Assembly: GCA_022497155.1 (NCBI GenBank)
Contig: MU385715.1
Coordinates: 248,001-312,000, forward strand
Direction of reading: 5' to 3'
DNA from: Whalleya microplaca
Lineage: Eukaryota > Ascomycota > Sordariomycetes > Xylariales > Xylariaceae
Length of the DNA stretch: 64,000 bases
Each line of letters starts with the position of its first letter. The stretch's first letter is position 1. Positions 1 through 12,930 of the stretch are shown one piece after another. The position numbers and the translations under genes are program-made. The notes below the pieces were generated by a model. The model did no database searches. It saw nothing but the letters and a program-made list of their open reading frames with translations, and had not been told where the DNA came from.

Positions 1-306
1 AAAAGTTTTGGTTCAAATGATACGCAATCTATATAAGCAAAGGGTATCATGAACTCATAACCTTATTCATGCACTTCAATAACGCTGTCCCATGCAAACG
101 CCGCGCTAAATAACTTTGCTGACTAGTAGCACGGATCGCTGATAGTTAATTGCTTAAGAGTGAAATGCTGTTGTGGCCAGACGTGACGATTCCTACTATC
201 CGTTGTGCACAGGAAAAGGATAGAACGCGGGTGTGACAGCTATCGCTATGTAGCAAAGCCGAGAACGAGGAGGAAGAAGCAGCGGGAGTGTTCCCTGACA
301 TCATCC
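1..306. other. Left-edge intergenic sequence
   Basis: About 300 bases left of the first supported gene. I see no coding region, repeat or RNA gene here. It would hold the 3' untranslated region of the minus-strand gene that stops at 307. Confidence 0.4.
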
Positions 307-1339
307 TCACCGCTGCGGTGTCGGTACATGTCCAATGAGGCAATCTCCCGCGGCGAGAAACACGGGCGGATCAGCCTCCTGGTACTCCCACTCTGACGCG
401 TCGGTGGGCTGATTCATGCAGATGTTCCCGGCGACCGCGATCACCGTACGGCCGTGTGATTCCATCGTGTCATGGGCGTACTCTATGAGGATCTTTAACC
501 GGTCTATCCTCAGCCTATCGTCCCTCGGCACCCACATTTCTGGCCTGTGCCTGGCGTCGTTGATGACTTCCCGCGGCGACGGTGGTGTTTGATACTTACG
601 AGGATAGGGCCCCTTTTCTCCCTGCGTCCTGGGCCTCTCACCCTCGTTCTCGATTATTACAGGGCGATCTCTACTCCCCCTCCCTTCGCTGTCGGTTTTG
701 ATCCTGATCTCCGTGGTCGGGATCACGCCCGTGCTGTCGTAGTTGACGGATTTACTTTGGTAGCCTTCATCCTGGTGCTCCGTCGGGGGGTAGTGCGACG
801 ATGGGGTATTATTCGCGAAACTGCTCATTATGGCCGGTCCGCCATATTCATTATCGAGATTTTCAACTAAATCGGAAACCGGGGGTCCAAAGCTCTCGAT
901 AAGGGGCTGATCAATGTTAGTTTTCTTGCTCGCTAGGTATTCATTTTGTGGAGGCAGGCAGTACCAGATCCCACCTTTCGCTCACCTCTGGCTCGACATT
1001 TGGCCGTTGAGAATATTCGCTATAACGTGGCGAGCCCGATGATGAAAAGGACGAACCACGACTGCGCTTAGCGCGTTTAGTAGGGGGTTGACCGGTTGCG
1101 CCGACAGCGGTAGTCTGCCAAGGGCTAAGTTTCCGCTTTGTGCGTTTGCTCGTGTTCTGCGTGGTAGACCTCGATCCTTGGTTCGAGTCCGTTGGCGTGG
1201 CTACGCGCCACGGGGAGGACTGGTTGGGCCTTACAGACGGCGCGTATGAAGTTGAAAGCCACCCACCCATGATGGGACTTGATAGCGTTGGATTTGAACG
1301 GTCGTCTTGGCCCTGAGAGCCACCGTGCGTAGCGTTCAT
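307..1339 (-). CDS. Unrecognised low-complexity protein, two exons
   Basis: Not recognised. The model joins 1339..986 to 924..307 (intron 925..985, 61 bp, GTGAGC donor) and gives 323 residues. The frame is open on the 3' side well upstream of the internal Met at 828, which argues for a splice here. An alternative donor and acceptor a few bases away also keeps the frame. The N-terminal half is rich in Ser, Thr, Pro and basic residues, with lysine/arginine clusters that could act as nuclear localisation signals (KRTKRK, TKRAKRSR). The C-terminal part is acidic and hydrophilic, and only the last 60 residues look folded. No signal peptide or membrane segment is visible. Its start faces the 3' end of UTP21 across about 0.9 kb. 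It could be a lineage-specific nuclear protein; exon structure is uncertain. Confidence 0.45.
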
Positions 1340-2260
1340 CTATGCAATACTGAATAATGCAGCTTTTCGTTCCAGAAAGTGGTTTAGGGGAGACGTCGGT
1401 CGATAGCAACTTTTGATAGCCTGTACCATCAGATGGAACAGCGTGCGATATACGAACAGCGACGTCTCTTTAGAAGATTTTCGGCAAAGTATGGGTAAGG
1501 GATTGGCTTGCTCAATCGGATATATTGATAGACGAATGTGATGGAGTTGCTAATAGGCGTCCTTGATAAAAAGGGGTAGGGGGATCGGGCACTGTTGAGA
1601 ATAACATAAAAACAAAATGGAAGGAGCAGAAAAAGGGCAAGGGCAATATATAGATAATAGTAAGTTTGACGGTCGTGACTCGGCTTACCTGCCTCTCATT
1701 ATCTAGGTAGTTAGGAAGGTGCTAATATTGTGAATATCGGTAGCGCTGGTAGGACTCGAACGTAACTCTTTCTATATAGCCACGTAGCTACGGAGTACAT
1801 AACTATTGTTCTTCTGGGTTATTTGTGGTTATGGGTTGTTAAGATGCCAAGGACCACAATATTACAGCAGTACTACCCCAGCCCTTAGTTTATTGTGATG
1901 GCTAACTCTTTCGAAAACAAGAAGAATCCATAGAGCCGTTTGAAGGAGGTATCTAGTGTGAATTCGACGGAGAAACAATGCAGAAGTGACTTATTTTCTT
2001 CTTCTCCTTTTGCATCAAAGTTTTGAATACAGACCGCGATAGTTAACTAGATATTAGGTACGAGACTAAATTGCTGTCATGAATGGTCACAGTCATAAGG
2101 CCTGCGCTCAAAGTCGAATATATCAGTAACAGGTAGGTATTTAAGTTGTACGTGGAGATATATGGTGTGCCACTTCCGCCTCTTGGAAGAGTCCAACCAC
2201 TAAAGCTATTAAGCTTATGGATGGTAGATAGTCTGCGAATTTGGTTTACCAGGTGTCTGA
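1340..2260. other. Intergenic between hypothetical gene and UTP21
   Basis: No gene supported. It contains the promoter side of the hypothetical gene and the 3' flank of UTP21. A T-arm-like TTCGAGT stretch (minus strand, about 1750) is not part of a foldable tRNA. One TACGGAGTA motif lies at about 1790. Confidence 0.4.
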
Positions 2261-5200
2261 TCATGTCCGTGGGCTCCGTAGAAAGTTCACTACGCCGCTG
2301 CAGTATCCCACCAGATTATCTAATCTACCACACTCATCAGCCTGGTGCCTTTTCCACTCTTCTAATGCCTTCATCAGGGTATCGCTCTCTAAGATCTCGT
2401 CAAAATGTAGACGAAGGAAGACAGTCATCCAAGCCTGAGTGAGCTCGTAATCCCGACGCGCCACCAGACGACTGGTCAAAGCGCGGATAAAATGGAGTAG
2501 CTCGTTTGAATCATCGTCCTCTCCAAGTACCAGAGATCGTAATTCTAAATCTGCTGCAGCCGGTGATAAGGTTTTGAGGTGGTCCATGAACTGATTATCT
2601 AAAGTAAGCGAGCGCTGAGGTTAGCTGTAAAATGCGCGCGTGCCTTGACGGATTTGGGTTCTTACAGTTGCCGCTAATAGCGCCTGCTTGTAATTTGCTA
2701 GTGAACGCCTGTTCCATGCGACTGCGATCAGATCTTGTAATTCTCGACCGTGCCTGACTTTCCTCGGTTTTGGTTTTGACTACAACGTTAGACGAGGCTG
2801 GATCGCCCGTTGTCGATGGTAAGAAGAACGGTGCCTTCTCTGGAGCCTTTGGTGCCTCTTTTGGTTTGTTTCTCTGCTTGATCAAGTCGAGATGTAGTAG
2901 CGTCTGCCACCTGCTCCGCGGAACCAAGCTCAGAGTCATCATGTCGGCACTGATCTGATCCAGGCTAGGAGCAGTAACATCATCATCTTCCTGGTTGATA
3001 ACGTCCTCTTCGAAAGCTGCTTCAAGGACACCCTGACCGCCCTCTCCCGATGCTGTCGGTCCTGATACGTGTTCAATTGTACTCTCGGATATTTGTCGGG
3101 TTGGCACATGCGTGAAGAGTGTTCTGTTGTTCCAAATGCTGACGCCCAACTCTCCCTCAGAGGCTGCAGCCAGATATTCGCCTGTCGCCGAGAAGGCCAA
3201 AGCAGTGCAAGGCTTTTCCAATCGAATAGCATCTATTAGATGGCTCGTCGGCAGATCCCAGACCCGGATGATAGCATCCTGCGACGCCGCTACTATCCAG
3301 CGACCGTCGGTAGAGAAGGCAAAGTCATTGATCTTGCCCTGACAACCCCAAAACTCACGTATCGTCTGTTTCGTTTCTATGTCTACCACCCGGATAGAAT
3401 TGTCATCGCAGGAGAAAGCTATAAGGTCATTCGCAGCGTGGTAGCGGCAGCCAGTAATCGTCGTCATAGGAGCCCAACTGATCTCGTGGAGTAGTTTGCC
3501 TGTCAGGAATTCCCAGAATTTCACCTTGCCATCCAAGGAACAGCTGATTACGCATTTATTCATGGAGTCAACGACGATCCCGGTGATGGCCTTGGTATGC
3601 TTGCCTACACCGGGCGCGAAACCAGCAGAAGAGCGAGCTTGAAGCTGCACGACGGTGTCAGCCTGTCTTAACTGTTGCATCTTGAGCTGCCTCGCTTGCG
3701 CTGGAGTAAGCTTTGAGGGAAACCGCTGCCGATGCAACCCTGACTGAAGATTGAACATGTCAATCGAGCCGCCAATCGAACCAACGATAGCAAATGTTCC
3801 ACACTGGCTCATGGCGACAGTTGATACATTCGCGCCGTCACCAGTCTGGAAAGCCCATCTTCCTGCTCTCTTACGGCCCCAAAACCAGGTACGCGCGAAG
3901 GAGTCGTCCTTGTGCGCTGTAACAACACTTTCCCAGCCAGTCATACCGCTGATCTCAGCATCATTTGACTTCTTCTGATTTTGCGTTTTCTGCCATAACG
4001 CTTGCTTGCCAGGCAACGCGCCCATCCCACCATCTCGGTTCAGGGAACATGCTATGCATGTTATCTCCGGGGCCTTCAAGTCTTCGAGCGTAGTGGTTGG
4101 CCCGCGGGCCAGAGCATCGCCTGCCAAAATACCGAATTTCTTGGCCTTCTTGCGAATATTGCCCTGACTTAACTCTGTACTTTGACCGTCGCGGCGAAGA
4201 CTCCATCCCCAGAGACTCCGGTCTTTACCACCGCTAAGAAGCCACTTGTTACCAGCTTCGGCACCCTCGAAATCCGACGGTAAGAATTGCAAGCACGTAA
4301 CTGGGGCTGCGTGCCCGCTCCGTGTGTGCAAGGTTCGTGGTATGGGTGAAAAGGGGGTCTCGTCGAATATCCACGTTTTCAAAGAATTGTCCCTCCCGCT
4401 GGTAACTATAACCGGTTGGCCGGCAAGAAATTCAACCTTGCTTACCCCACCACGGACTGAAGGACCCTCGTGTGTTGGAGGGTTGTGAGCACTTCTGAGA
4501 ACACCCATAATCCTGCCTCCTTCGTTGAGGTCCCAGAACGTGATATCGCCGCTTGATTCAGTTGCCGTCGCCATGACGCCGTCTTTGCGACCATCATGAC
4601 CCGCGCCAATGCCATCTGTACGGAATGAGATACTCGTCACGGGCGCATCTTCAGAGCCCGCGTTGACTTGCAGTACGGGTTCGTCGGTGAGAACGTTATG
4701 GATGACTAATGGGCCTTCTGCGTACGAGATTGCCATGAGTGAGAGCGCGGGCGAGGGCTGCATGCAAGTGACAGCGCCGGACTTCGAGGACGGCGGTAGG
4801 ATAGTATAGATCAGTTTACCAGTGGATACGTTCCAAATCTCGACCCACCCATCGCGACGACCAGCGAATATCTTATTCAAGTACGTAGGCATGGTGCAGA
4901 TGCCCCCCGTGAGCTCGTTGTCGCCCTTCCTCGAGGCCATAGTGAAGAGAGTCGTGTAATGCTCCAAGGTCGATGTCTTCCATACCTCTATCCTCGTCAA
5001 AGAACACGCGAGAATCCAAGGGCCAAAGACGACAATCTGTCTTATGGGCTGCTGGAGATCGAGTGGGAGTTCCAGTTCGCCGACCTTCTTTCCTCTCTGG
5101 AAAACCCAGACTCCTTGAGAGTGATCCTTGCGAACATCGCCCCAGGCGGCGAATACTTTCTGTTTCCAAGCGCATGTTGCCGTTATCTCGCAGGGAGTTT

Positions 5201-5531
5201 GCGGTCGGGTCATGAATACGAGATTTAGACCGCGCTTGAGGTCGTACGTTTGCAGCGATCGCCCAGCAGAGGTGGTCACCTGGAAGGTAGTGTTCCCTAG
5301 GGGGATCGAGGTGAAGGGCACATTGGTAGGAGAGACGAGGCCGACAGTCTAAGACAATGATGTTAGAGCTGGTCAATGGCGCAACTGGCGCAACAATTCA
5401 GCGCCCATAGACAGACATACCCGATACGGAGCGAATATCCTGGACTGTCGCGGCGCCGGCGGTCTTGACTTCGCGATGGAGTCGAGCTTCTGGCGCTTGA
5501 CCAGAGGGCCTTCTTGCTCTGAATGCGGCAT
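2261..5531 (-). CDS. UTP21: U3 snoRNP/SSU processome WD-repeat protein Utp21 (WDR36)
   Basis: Component of the small-subunit processome, which works with U3 snoRNA in the nucleolus to process 18S pre-rRNA. The model has three exons: 5531..5421, 5348..2666 and 2598..2261, with introns of 72 and 67 bp, both GT-AG and both frame-keeping, giving 1043 residues. The short first exon encodes a basic start with LVKRQKLDS followed by IFAPYRTVGLVSP; the last two exons join at SGNYNQFMDHLKTL. Both joins match what I remember of the family. The protein carries two WD40 propellers (many GH...WD-type repeats through about residue 750). The C-terminal Utp21-specific helical domain contains LSPAAADLELRSL. 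Length is somewhat above yeast Utp21 (about 940). It is transcribed away from VIP1 across a 1.5-kb shared upstream region. Identification is firm; exact start is likely but not proven. Confidence 0.93.
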
Positions 5532-7049
5532 TGTGGCGATCTGGTTCGTGGTATACCTACACGTCGAACTTCCAACCTTACAATACCGTCCGGCTGCCAG
5601 AGCCGTGTCGGACGTCGAGATGGCAGCGCATGCACATATATTACTTAGTAAGGTAGGATAGCGGCGTAGGTTGCTTGTTGCTTTAGAAAATCTAGAATTT
5701 TTTATTAAAATCTTCCAGGACGGAGATGTTTAAGCTTTTTGACCGATTGTATACTGTACATGTACGCCGGGACCCGCTACATATTACCTCAGCTTCAAAA
5801 AGCGGGCAGGGCGGGTACCTAGGCGGGCAAAAGTCTAACTTATATTCCCGTACATTTTCACACAGAACATGCCTTGAAGCATCTGGAGTAGGGCTGATAA
5901 TTAAGTATAATAGAGTTTGAGAGTTGGTGTTTCAATAGTAGTTCATTACAATTACATCTGCTTCGTCTTAGACTTCTCTTCCCAATACGAACTGTACATC
6001 CCAGTACCGAGTACAGTTTACAATACGGAGTATACCTAGGTAGGTATCAATTGAGCTAAACAGATTCCTTATCGTTATCAAGGAGCCGTGCTACCCCACA
6101 ACGGCTGTACATACAGTCCGTACGGAGTAGGTACTGTTCGACAATTTTCACCGCCTGACTTGTACGCCCACTGCCATCTCAGCCAGTAGGATTTGGACCC
6201 TCTGAATGCTACAACGCCTATTCGTTGGTGTGTTACCCCTGACCTCTGGCACGCAGTCCGATTTGAACGTCATGACATGTGCTCAGGTTGCAATTATTAC
6301 AGTAATAATAAATGTGCCAATTGTCAACATCCATATCTGTGGGAGGTCAAAAAGGAAAACAAATTAATAAATTAGAAATAAAGAACAAATAAAGAGAAGG
6401 AGAACAAGACGTTGAGACCCGTAGAACTTTCTTTCATGACATCTCCCACATGCGGCATACCAGGCTAGGTACATACACATTACCTAAGGTATCTCTCTGC
6501 TTTGCCCTGTTTGCTCGCCACAGCACGTCAATATTACAGTCGTTATCCCGTATACATACCACCAACGCAGCTCATGGTCCACAGATGCGACTATCCACTT
6601 CATATCTTACAGCAACCTCAACCTCATCAATCTCACGGTGCATTCTTGACGCTCGCAGATCCTAGACGCGTATCTTCGGCCCACTTCTATAACTCATGAG
6701 TTTCACTCTGAAGTTAGCGTCTCTGCCATCTACCTAGGCCTGAAGCTTAATGCGAGATCCGGTCCTTTTGTGCGTATAAGCAGTTGGTGATCGATCATAC
6801 AATCACCAAAACTAGTATTTGGTATTCTGGTGTTGAATGCTCCACCAGGCCAATAATTGCCACTGCCCGAACCTTTTCCCGCTCGCCTCGCCTCCTTAGG
6901 CACAAGGCGAAAGTACATACCGTATTAGCGGGATAAGTACCTACACATACATACATACACACATACAGGTAGAGTGCTCAGTGGGCTACACTAGTCGGAA
7001 CAAATACAGCTTTCGGATCACACTGTACGACAGTTAGACCCATCCCAAG
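5532..7049. other. Divergent promoter region UTP21 / VIP1
   Basis: A 1.5-kb region between two divergent starts, with no supported gene. It carries two TACGGAGTA motifs (6024 and 6121), several CCTAGGTA-like words (about 5819, 6035, 6735) and an ACAT microsatellite near 6945-6965. Promoter elements for both genes must lie here, but I cannot point to a clear TATA box. Confidence 0.5.
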
Positions 7050-10000
7050 ATGGAGACTAACTCGACTCGCCGCACTTCCAGCAAAAGACTTTCTGCTCCG
7101 TGGTCTACATCCGCCTCTGCCTCTGCCTCTGCCTCTGCCTCTGCCTCTGCTTCTGTCTCTGCGTCGCAAACCCGCACGCGCTCTTCGTCATCTGTAGCTA
7201 GCAGCATTGCCAGTTCTATAGCAAGTGGGAAAAGTCGGCATGCTGAACCCGTTGGCACTACTGATGTTTCGATCGAGCCTGCGAGTCTGTCAATGCCTGC
7301 GTCTGCGCTGCCATTGAAGCCCATCCATCGCTTGTCACTTCCATTCGGCCGTCGCGAGTCGTCCAATTCGGAAGGGGGCCGCGAAGGCCTTCAGCATCAT
7401 CCTGCTGTTGACGAAGTCGCTGTCGAAGATACTGACACCACGCCGAAGCTTACACCCGGCCATTCTTTCCCAGACTCTGCCGTCATTCCTCGATCATCGT
7501 TCTCGGAGAACGATCCTGGAAAGCGCATCTCCATATCCTCTGGCTACTCTGTGGCCTCCACTCGCGGTATTGCGAGCTCTGCTCCGTCTACGAACGGCTC
7601 CGAAAGCAGTGGTGCCCAGCGCTCGGTCTCTGCCGTGATGGCTTCCGGGAAAGGTTTGGGTCCGTCTCCAGGCCAGTCTGAAGCAGGGCTCTCGAATGTG
7701 ACGGTTACAACGTCATCTAACTCAAATACTCAAAGCTCTACTGGTTCTGGCCCTCAGCTGACTCCGAAAGACGCGCACCATCCCAACCCCATGGATGTTG
7801 TCAAGCGGAATCCGGCACCGACATCCAACCCCAGCTCGCGTCCACAACCCCCGACTAGATCTCGAAGTAGGGCTAAGCGCAGGTTCAGTGGGAGTACTGC
7901 GGCTAGTAGCCATAGCCCTAGTAGTGACCGGGCTGCTCAGTCTAGAGAGAAGGAAGAGGCCAAGCCAGCACCGTGGGGTGTCATCGGTGTCTGTGCGTTA
8001 GACTCCAAGGCTAGAAGTAAGCCGAGCAGAAATATTCTCAACAGAATAATTGCAAACCGCGAGTTCGATGTCGTGGTATTTGGGGACAAGACAATCTTAG
8101 ACGAAGGCAAGTCCATTGTACATCAAATCTGTTATGGAATGCTAACGGCCACGCAGAGGTCGAGGACTGGCCAATGTGTGATTACTTAATCTCCTTCTAC
8201 TCAGATGGGTTTCCTTTAGAAAAGGCGATTGCTTACGTCAAGGCGCGAAAACCGTTCTGTGTCAATGACTTACCGATGCAAAAGGTCCTGTGGGATAGAC
8301 GACTATGTCTTCGAATCCTCGACAGGATCAATGTGCCAACGCCAAAGCGTATAGAGGTAAATCGCGACGGTGGGCCAAGTCTCTTAACCCCCGAGGTTGC
8401 GAAACATATAAAAGATGTTACCGGCATCGCGCTTCAGCCCACCGATCCAGAGAACTACCGCAGTCCTCACAAGGTCGAATTGCTGGACGACGGAGACATA
8501 CTTAGCGTAGATGGTGCTCTCTTGAAGAAACCGTTCGTCGAGAAACCGACAAGTGGCGAAGACCATAACATTATTATTTATTTCCCACGATCCTCCGGTG
8601 GCGGTGCTCGAAAGCTCTTCAGGAAGATTGGTAACAAGAGCTCAGAGTTTGTAGAAACTCTCACCGTCCCTCGTGCCATTCTTGATGATAAAGGCAGTTT
8701 TGTGTATGAGAAGTTCATGCAAGTGGACAATGCTGAAGACGTGAAGGCTTACACAGTCGGACCACAATACTGTCATGCCGAAACGAGGAAATCTCCTGTT
8801 GTAGACGGTATCGTTAGGCGGAACACCCACGGAAAAGAAATTCGCTATGCTACAGCACTCGGCCCAGAGGAGAAGGAAATTGCAAGCAAAATAGCAAACA
8901 CATTCGGCCAACGTGTCTGTGGCTTTGACCTTCTTCGAGCCGGAGGCAAGAGCTATGTTATAGACGTCAACGGCTGGAGTTTTGTCAAAGACAACGAGGC
9001 ATACTACGACCACTGCGCTAGCATCCTGAAGGATATGTTCATAAAGGAAAAGATCCGTCGCGGAGGACCGACACCCCCTATACCATCTCCAACTATCTCC
9101 GACATAGGCGACCCACTGGCGAAAGCTCTCTTGGCTAGCAAGGAGGCCAGCAAGGAGAAAGAGCTGCAAGACGTGACACAACATCCAGCTCAACCAAAAC
9201 CTACAGGATCTCTGAGCACAGATCAGCCTGATGAAAGCAAAGAGTTGAATAAGGATGAACATAGCACAGAAAGCACATCGCCACCCAAGTCTGATTCGAG
9301 TATGACGGGTATCGCAACAAGGTTGCAAAATGGTATCATTAGCCCGATTGCTAACCTTGCCGGTGCCTCTGCTGTAAGCAGCGTGCCAACCACAGCCCCG
9401 TCTACTCATCCGGCCACTCCTTTGGGGGCAACAGAGGACCCATCTGACCTCCCTAAAGAGTCACCGGCTCCCCCTCCTCCACCTAAGCATTCCTGGAAGC
9501 TTAAAGGCATGGTATCTGTCGTCCGCCATGCCGATCGTACCCCGAAACAGAAGTACAAATTCACGTTTCATACCCAGCCATTCATTGACCTCCTGAAGGG
9601 TCATCAGGAAGAAGTTCTTCTTATTGGCGATCCAGCCCTGGCGAGTGTTCTTGAGGCTGTTGACTTGGCTTTGAAAGCCGGCGAAGAAGACCGAAATAAG
9701 CTTAAGTCTCTTCGCAATGTCCTAGTGAAGAAGGGAGGATGGGCTGGAACGAAAGTCCAGATCAAGCCGATGTTTCGTAAGAAGAAAACGGCAGACTCTA
9801 CACCTGAATCAACCCCAAAAGTCAGCGAGGGTGTAAAGATGGAGTCCGAGGTTTCTTATGTTTCTCTCCTCAAAGAGAAGAAGCAAGACAACGACATACC
9901 AGTTCGTCCTTCCTTGGGGATGCCCCTGGATACTAAAGGTAAAGACGCTGGGCTTGATGCGAATGAAGCAGAGGCATCGGAAACCGAGAATCGAGACGGA

Positions 10001-12271
10001 GGAGCCCCGCGACGTCAAGACTCCATGTCAGGAGTGACGATGTCGAAGTTTACCGCTGCCGATAATAGCTTTGTCCTCGACAAGCTCCAGCTCATAGTCA
10101 AGTGGGGAGGAGAGCCAACGCACTCCGCCCGGTATCAGGCTCAAGAATTGGGACAAAACATGCGTAATGATTATCTTCTATTGAATCGGGATATATTAGA
10201 TGAAGTTCACGTCTTCAGCAGTTCCGAGCGGCGGGTCACAACTAGCGCACAGATTTGGGCAGCATCGTTCCTCGATAAGAAAGACATTCCTGAGGATTTC
10301 ATCACGATAAGGAAAGACCTTCTTGATGATTCCAATGCGGCAAAGGACGAGATGGACAAGGTCAAGAAGAAGCTGAAGGGACTGTTGCGAAAGGGAAACG
10401 AGCGCCCTCCGCAATTTGCCTGGCCCGAGGGCATGCCAGAACCTGCAGAGGTACAAGCACGAGTCGTTCAGTTGATGAATTTTCACCGTCGTGTGATGCA
10501 GCACAACTATAGCAAACTGTACAGCGGCGCTGTAAACTCATTGACTGCGATCAATAATACTCCTAACCAGGAAAAGCATCCCGCCGAAACTTCGAGCACG
10601 TCCATTGCTTCATCGCTCTCTCAAGCAAATGCTATTAACAGCATCCAGGCACGTTGGTGTTGTGGCGAGGATGCAGAATTATTCCGCGAACGATGGGAGA
10701 AACTCTTTGCGGAATTCTGTGACAACGAGAAGGTGGATCCTAGCAAGATTTCAGAGCTGTATGACACAATGAAGTTTGACGCCCTCCACAATCGCCAATT
10801 TCTTGAGTGGGTGTTCACTCCACCGAAACAGATGTTAGAGGAGGAATTCGGTATCACTATCAACCGCGAAGGCAAAACAACACCTAAAGAATCCGAAGAG
10901 ACCAGCAGAACGACCGACGAGAAGTCTGACAAGAGCCAAGTCCTGAGTTCGCCGACCGGCGATAAACCCGAGAAGTCGGAACGGTCGGAAAGGTCGGAAA
11001 AGGCCGAGAAACCTGAGGCCCAGAAGGCTGTTAAACACATGTTCCGGAGGAGATCGTGGATGAAGCATCCCCACGAGACCGACAGGCCAGCCGAATACTT
11101 TCATTTACCTAAAGGCAACAATCGAACAAAAGCGAAGACGGACGAGTGCTTTGAACCTCTCCGAGAACTGTACCAGTTGGCCAAGGTGCTGTTCGACTTC
11201 ATTTGTCCACAAGAATATGGCATTTCAGACAGTGAGAAGGTAAGTTCAAGACTACTAGTCCGGAGACACATGGTTGATAACGTGATACTATAGCTCGAGA
11301 TCGGACTCCTGACATCTCTTCCTTTGCTGAAGGAGATTGTCCAAGATCTAGAAGAAGTACAGGCCTCGGATGATGCTAAGTCATTCTTCTATTTCACAAA
11401 AGAATCGCACATCTATACGTTGCTAAACTGCATCCTCGAGGGCGGCATCGAGACCAAGATTAATCGTAGAACGATCCCTGAACTTGACTACCTTTCACAA
11501 ATCTGTTTCGAATTGTACGAGTCGGAAAACAAGGCCGCAGTGGATGCACCGTCCCCTGACCAGCCTGCTTTCAACTACAGTATTCGCATCACAATCAGCC
11601 CTGGTTGCCACATCTTCGACCCCCTTGACATTCAATTGGACAGTAAACATTGCATAGGCTGCGCCCCGCGTAGGAGCCTGACGCCACACGGAGACTGGAA
11701 GAGGGTTATTGAGACCCTGCGGGACAAATTCCACCAGTAAGTATCTACCTGGATTTACACCACGATCATGACGAAAGGAGGACATCATTCATACGAAGGG
11801 AGCAATACGCACACATATATGTACACATAATTTTTATCTTGGTCCAGCTACTCACTTGTGGCCACCAATAGGGTTAAATTACCAAAAACATTCCTGGCGG
11901 TAAACCTCTCGGACGCCTTCTCGTTCCAGGAGAAGGAACGCCAAAACTCCGAGGGGGATATCCTCGAGAAGGAAGATACCGCCAACAATGAGTCAGACGG
12001 CCTCGAGATGAAAGCCGTAGGGTCTGCGAGATCAGGTACGACGAAGGCCGCCGATGCCGGCGGCGACGCTGCTACTGCTGCTTCTCTTGCCCGCACCACG
12101 AGCACAAGTGCTATCGATGAGCAACCTCTTCCTCCCCCTATTGTAAATGCCACGACGGCAGTCCTGCCTCCGACTGGGGGAAGTGATGATGCTCCTCCAG
12201 CGACGATCGCTTCTGGGTCAGAAGATTCCAAAGCAGGCGTTGATAGCCATCAGCACCACCAACCGCAATGA
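7050..12271 (+). CDS. VIP1: Inositol hexakisphosphate/diphosphoinositol-pentakisphosphate kinase (PPIP5K)
   Basis: Bifunctional cytosolic enzyme that makes the 1-diphosphate of inositol pyrophosphates (IP7/IP8). Exons are 7050..8106, 8157..11239, 11294..11736 and 11872..12271, giving 1660 residues. The first intron (8107..8156) starts with GC, in the strong context AG|GCAAGT, and has a GCTAAC branch site. Splicing it restores [18 protein letters not shown], the expected family sequence. Residues 1-300 are low-complexity, with an Ala-Ser run from a hexanucleotide repeat. The ATP-grasp kinase spans about 308-640 ([41 protein letters not shown]). A linker follows, then the histidine-phosphatase-like domain with [10 protein letters not shown] at about 809-818. 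The [17 protein letters not shown] segment and the last two exons ([17 protein letters not shown]) complete it. It is longer than yeast Vip1 (1146), mainly from disordered insertions and the N-terminal extension. Start codon choice is the least certain part. Confidence 0.94.
7110..7161 (+). repeat. TCTGCC hexanucleotide repeat in VIP1 5' coding region
   Basis: About seven copies of a CTCTGC/TCTGCC-type unit, decaying into TCTGCT and TCTGTC at the 3' end. It encodes an alternating Ser-Ala stretch in the disordered N-terminus of Vip1. Unit length is a multiple of three, so length changes keep the frame. Confidence 0.9.
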
Positions 12272-12893
12272 TGGCGTTAGATGAGATGACGGGTTCACGC
12301 GCGGGACGGAACCGGTAATTATCCCATGAGGGGGGCGTAAACGGTGAAGAATGGTGTAATAATAATGAAAGGAATAAGGCATACACGATAGATACAGATA
12401 CCGCAACAAAGACCGATAAAGCAGATGGGTTATCATCAATATGACGAAGCCTAGACAGCGGGATTGATCACAGGACTTGTCTAATGTAATTGTATTCTTA
12501 CAGTATACATATATACATACATATACACGCAACACATCGATAGACTAGGTTAGCTAGCGTAGCAAATCCCACGTGGGCGTGGGTTTCTGTGTCATGTCAA
12601 GGTGATAGCTAATAAATCTCACCTAGATTTGTCTACTACAGAAACCGTGGCCGCCCGATACATACTATGTAGATCGTCGATGTGGCAGTGTGTCCCGTGG
12701 GTGTCCAATGCTGCGTTGCGTTACGTTGTGTTGGGCGTTGCGGCGGGTTGGTTGCCCCCCCCTTTTTTCTGATATTTGATAATTGACACATCGCTCGCTT
12801 ACCACGGGGCAATCTCCACGATATCTCTTTCCCACATTGCATCTGGTCTGTTTCTCCTTCTTTTTTCCTCCCGACCGCGAGGCACGGTAAAGA

Positions 12894-12930
12894 GGGGGGC
12901 ATGGGGACACGGGGACATGGGGACATGGGG
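12894..12930 (+). other. G-quadruplex-type G-run array
   Basis: Five runs of four or more G (first run six G) are separated by 3-4 nt spacers of the type CAT, ACAC, ACAT, ACAT. This matches the standard four-run G-quadruplex pattern with short loops. It lies about 620 bp past the VIP1 stop codon, in non-coding DNA. Confidence 0.7.

Noticed and set aside
1741..1800. tRNA-like TTCGAGT with CAGCGCTA on the minus strand
   Set aside because: The T-stem does not pair, and no matching 5' acceptor arm or anticodon arm lies at the right distance.
8642..9409. 255-codon minus-strand open frame inside VIP1
   Set aside because: Antisense shadow of a strongly supported coding exon.
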